From assembly GCA_024279425.1 (NCBI GenBank), contig JAJRRO010000037.1, positions 1-64,000 of the forward strand: DNA of 64,000 bases. Direction: 5' to 3'. The first letter of the stretch is position 1. Each line of letters begins with the position of its first letter. Made by a program: the position numbers and the translations under genes. Of the stretch, positions 62,987 to 64,000 are shown in pieces. The notes below the pieces were generated by a model, which worked only from the letters and a program-made list of their open reading frames with translations, had not been told where the DNA came from and searched no databases. Source of the DNA: Bacteroidota bacterium (GTDB lineage Bacteria > Bacteroidota > Bacteroidia > Flavobacteriales > Flavobacteriaceae).

Positions 62987-64000
62987 ATGGATAAGGAAAT
63001 TAATCTACAATCAGCTGACAATATTAGGGCTTTGGCAGTTGCAATGGTTGAAAAGGCAAAATCTGGTCATCCCGGTGGGCCAATGGGTGGGGCTGATTTT
63101 ATGCACATTCTATATACTGAGTTTTTCAATTATGATCCTACAGATATGCAATGGCCTTTTAGAGATCGCTTTTTTATGGATGCCGGTCACTTATCTACGC
63201 TGATGTATGCGCAGTACTATTTGTTGGGTAATTACGAAAAAGAAGACGTTGCTAATTTCAGGCAGTGGGGTTCGAATACACCAGGCCATCCCGAAGTGAA
63301 TGTTGCCAGAGGGATAGAAAACACCTCTGGACCATTAGGGCAGGGCCATACCATGGGAATAGGAGCAGCTGTGGCGGCAAAATTCTTGCAGGCTCGTTTT
63401 GGCGATTGGATGAATCATAAGATTTATGGGTTTATTTCAGATGGAGGGGTTCAAGAAGAGATTTCACAGGGAGCAGGTCGAATAGCCGGTCATTTGGGAT
63501 TGAACAATTTTATCATGTTCTATGATTCCAACGATGTACAGCTTTCTACAATGACCGATGAGGTGACTACTGAAGATACTGCCTTAAAATATAAAGCTTG
63601 GGGTTGGAATGTAATTACCATAGATGGTCATGACCATGATGAAATTAGAAAGGCTTTGACCGCTGCCAACAATGAGACTGAAAGACCTACGTTGATAATC
63701 GGTAGGACCATAATGGGCAAGGGTTGTGTTGCAGCCGATGGCAGTATGTTCGAAGGATATTGCGAGCTTCATGGGCAACCTATCGGGAATACGGGAGCGG
63801 ATTATGAAAAAACGCTTATTAATTTAGGGGCGGATTCCAAAGAGCCATTCGAGATTTATCCCGAAGTAAGGGAATTTTATCAAGGTGTTTTGGCACAAAA
63901 GCAAGTCAATGCTTCGGCTAAAAAAGCCGAAATCGATACATGGAAAAAGGCCAACGAAGCACTCTCAAATAAGTTGGATAAGTTTCTTTCAGGCAAATTG
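62987..64000 (+). CDS. tkt: Transketolase, N-terminal half (cut by window end)
   Basis: 338 codons from the ATG at 62987, open to the window edge; a full protein is about 680 residues. SADNIRALAVAMVEKAKSGHPGGPMGGADFM and NTPGHPEVNVARGIENTSGPLGQG are transketolase hallmarks. The thiamine-diphosphate site reads ISDGGVQEEISQGAGRIAGHLG then FYDSN, where most enzymes have GDGDLMEG and DDN. The metal-binding Asp and Asn are kept. It would link pentose products of the sugar pathway to central metabolism, but may be the general housekeeping enzyme. Confidence 0.88.
   Translation, partial: MDKEINLQSADNIRALAVAMVEKAKSGHPGGPMGGADFMHILYTEFFNYDPTDMQWPFRDRFFMDAGHLSTLMYAQYYLLGNYEKEDVANFRQWGSNTPGHPEVNVARGIENTSGPLGQGHTMGIGAAVAAKFLQARFGDWMNHKIYGFISDGGVQEEISQGAGRIAGHLGLNNFIMFYDSNDVQLSTMTDEVTTEDTALKYKAWGWNVITIDGHDHDEIRKALTAANNETERPTLIIGRTIMGKGCVAADGSMFEGYCELHGQPIGNTGADYEKTLINLGADSKEPFEIYPEVREFYQGVLAQKQVNASAKKAEIDTWKKANEALSNKLDKFLSGKL

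Noticed and set aside
1-64000. SusC/SusD polysaccharide utilisation locus, CRISPR, tRNA or rRNA
   Set aside because: No TonB-dependent receptor, SusD-like protein, repeat array or RNA gene could be found in the window.

Overview
The window looks like chromosome of a marine or environmental Bacteroidota, most likely Flavobacteriaceae. This rests on low GC, weak Shine-Dalgarno signals, many Gfo/Idh/MocA oxidoreductases and TIM-barrel epimerases with Tat signals, a DUF6797-type protein and PVC-type heme proteins, and the C-terminal end of an ISXO2-like transposase. I see no rRNA, tRNA, CRISPR array, prophage or SusC/SusD pair. Nearly everything is catabolic.

Region 1 (1-13.1 kb, + strand): an IS tail and a Crp/Fnr regulator precede a run of acyl-CoA genes. 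These are two acyl-CoA dehydrogenases, an APH-fold kinase, three SDRs, an enoyl-CoA isomerase/hydratase, two MDR reductases, a MaoC hydratase and an acyl-CoA ligase. The ACAD10/11-like dehydrogenase, kinase and SDR resemble the set that degrades 4-hydroxyacyl-CoA through a phosphorylated intermediate (levulinate lva system, mammalian ACAD10/11). A 160-bp MITE-like element with 3-bp target duplications lies between the first dehydrogenase and the first SDR.

Region 2 (13.2-25.1 kb): a Tat-exported Gfo/Idh/MocA protein sits downstream of a perfect 34-bp palindrome. A compact ten-gene minus-strand operon follows, transcribed from about 25.0 down to 15.0 kb: TIM-barrel protein, Gfo/Idh/MocA, GMC oxidoreductase, gluconate-2-dehydrogenase subunit 3, GntR/UTRA regulator, SDR, ROK kinase, SIS isomerase, FAD oxidoreductase and phosphotriesterase-like hydrolase. 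A perfect 20-bp palindrome of HutC type lies just upstream of the first gene. I read this as an oxidative sugar or amino-sugar (possibly 3-keto-glycoside) pathway of unknown substrate.

Region 3 (25.1-39 kb): PhoD-like phosphatase, exo/endonuclease-type lipoprotein, an unassigned alpha-toroid-like lipoprotein, a beta-helix protein, a 1032-codon cytochrome/DUF6797 protein and a DUF2975/HTH pair. Interspersed are four damaged genes: a two-motif metalloprotease, a PIG-L deacetylase, an acyl-CoA dehydrogenase remnant and a possible glycosidase scrap.

Region 4 (39-64 kb): a second, larger sugar-oxidation island. Minus strand: AraC regulator, MFS transporter, 3-epimerase-like TIM barrel, ThuA. Divergent plus strand: TIM barrel, Gfo/Idh/MocA, zinc dehydrogenase, epimerase, Gfo/Idh/MocA, SGNH-propeller-HEAT-cytochrome. 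Convergent minus strand: sugar-acid dehydratase (IlvD/Edd), GntP permease, second PVC-type cytochrome, CBM9-like lipoprotein, rhamnose-mutarotase-like protein. Then plus strand again: SDR, Tat TIM barrel, SDR and a transketolase cut by the window end. The combination suggests periplasmic oxidation of a sugar with electrons passed to c-type cytochromes, uptake of sugar or sugar acid, and dehydration to a 2-keto-3-deoxy acid. The substrate cannot be read from sequence.
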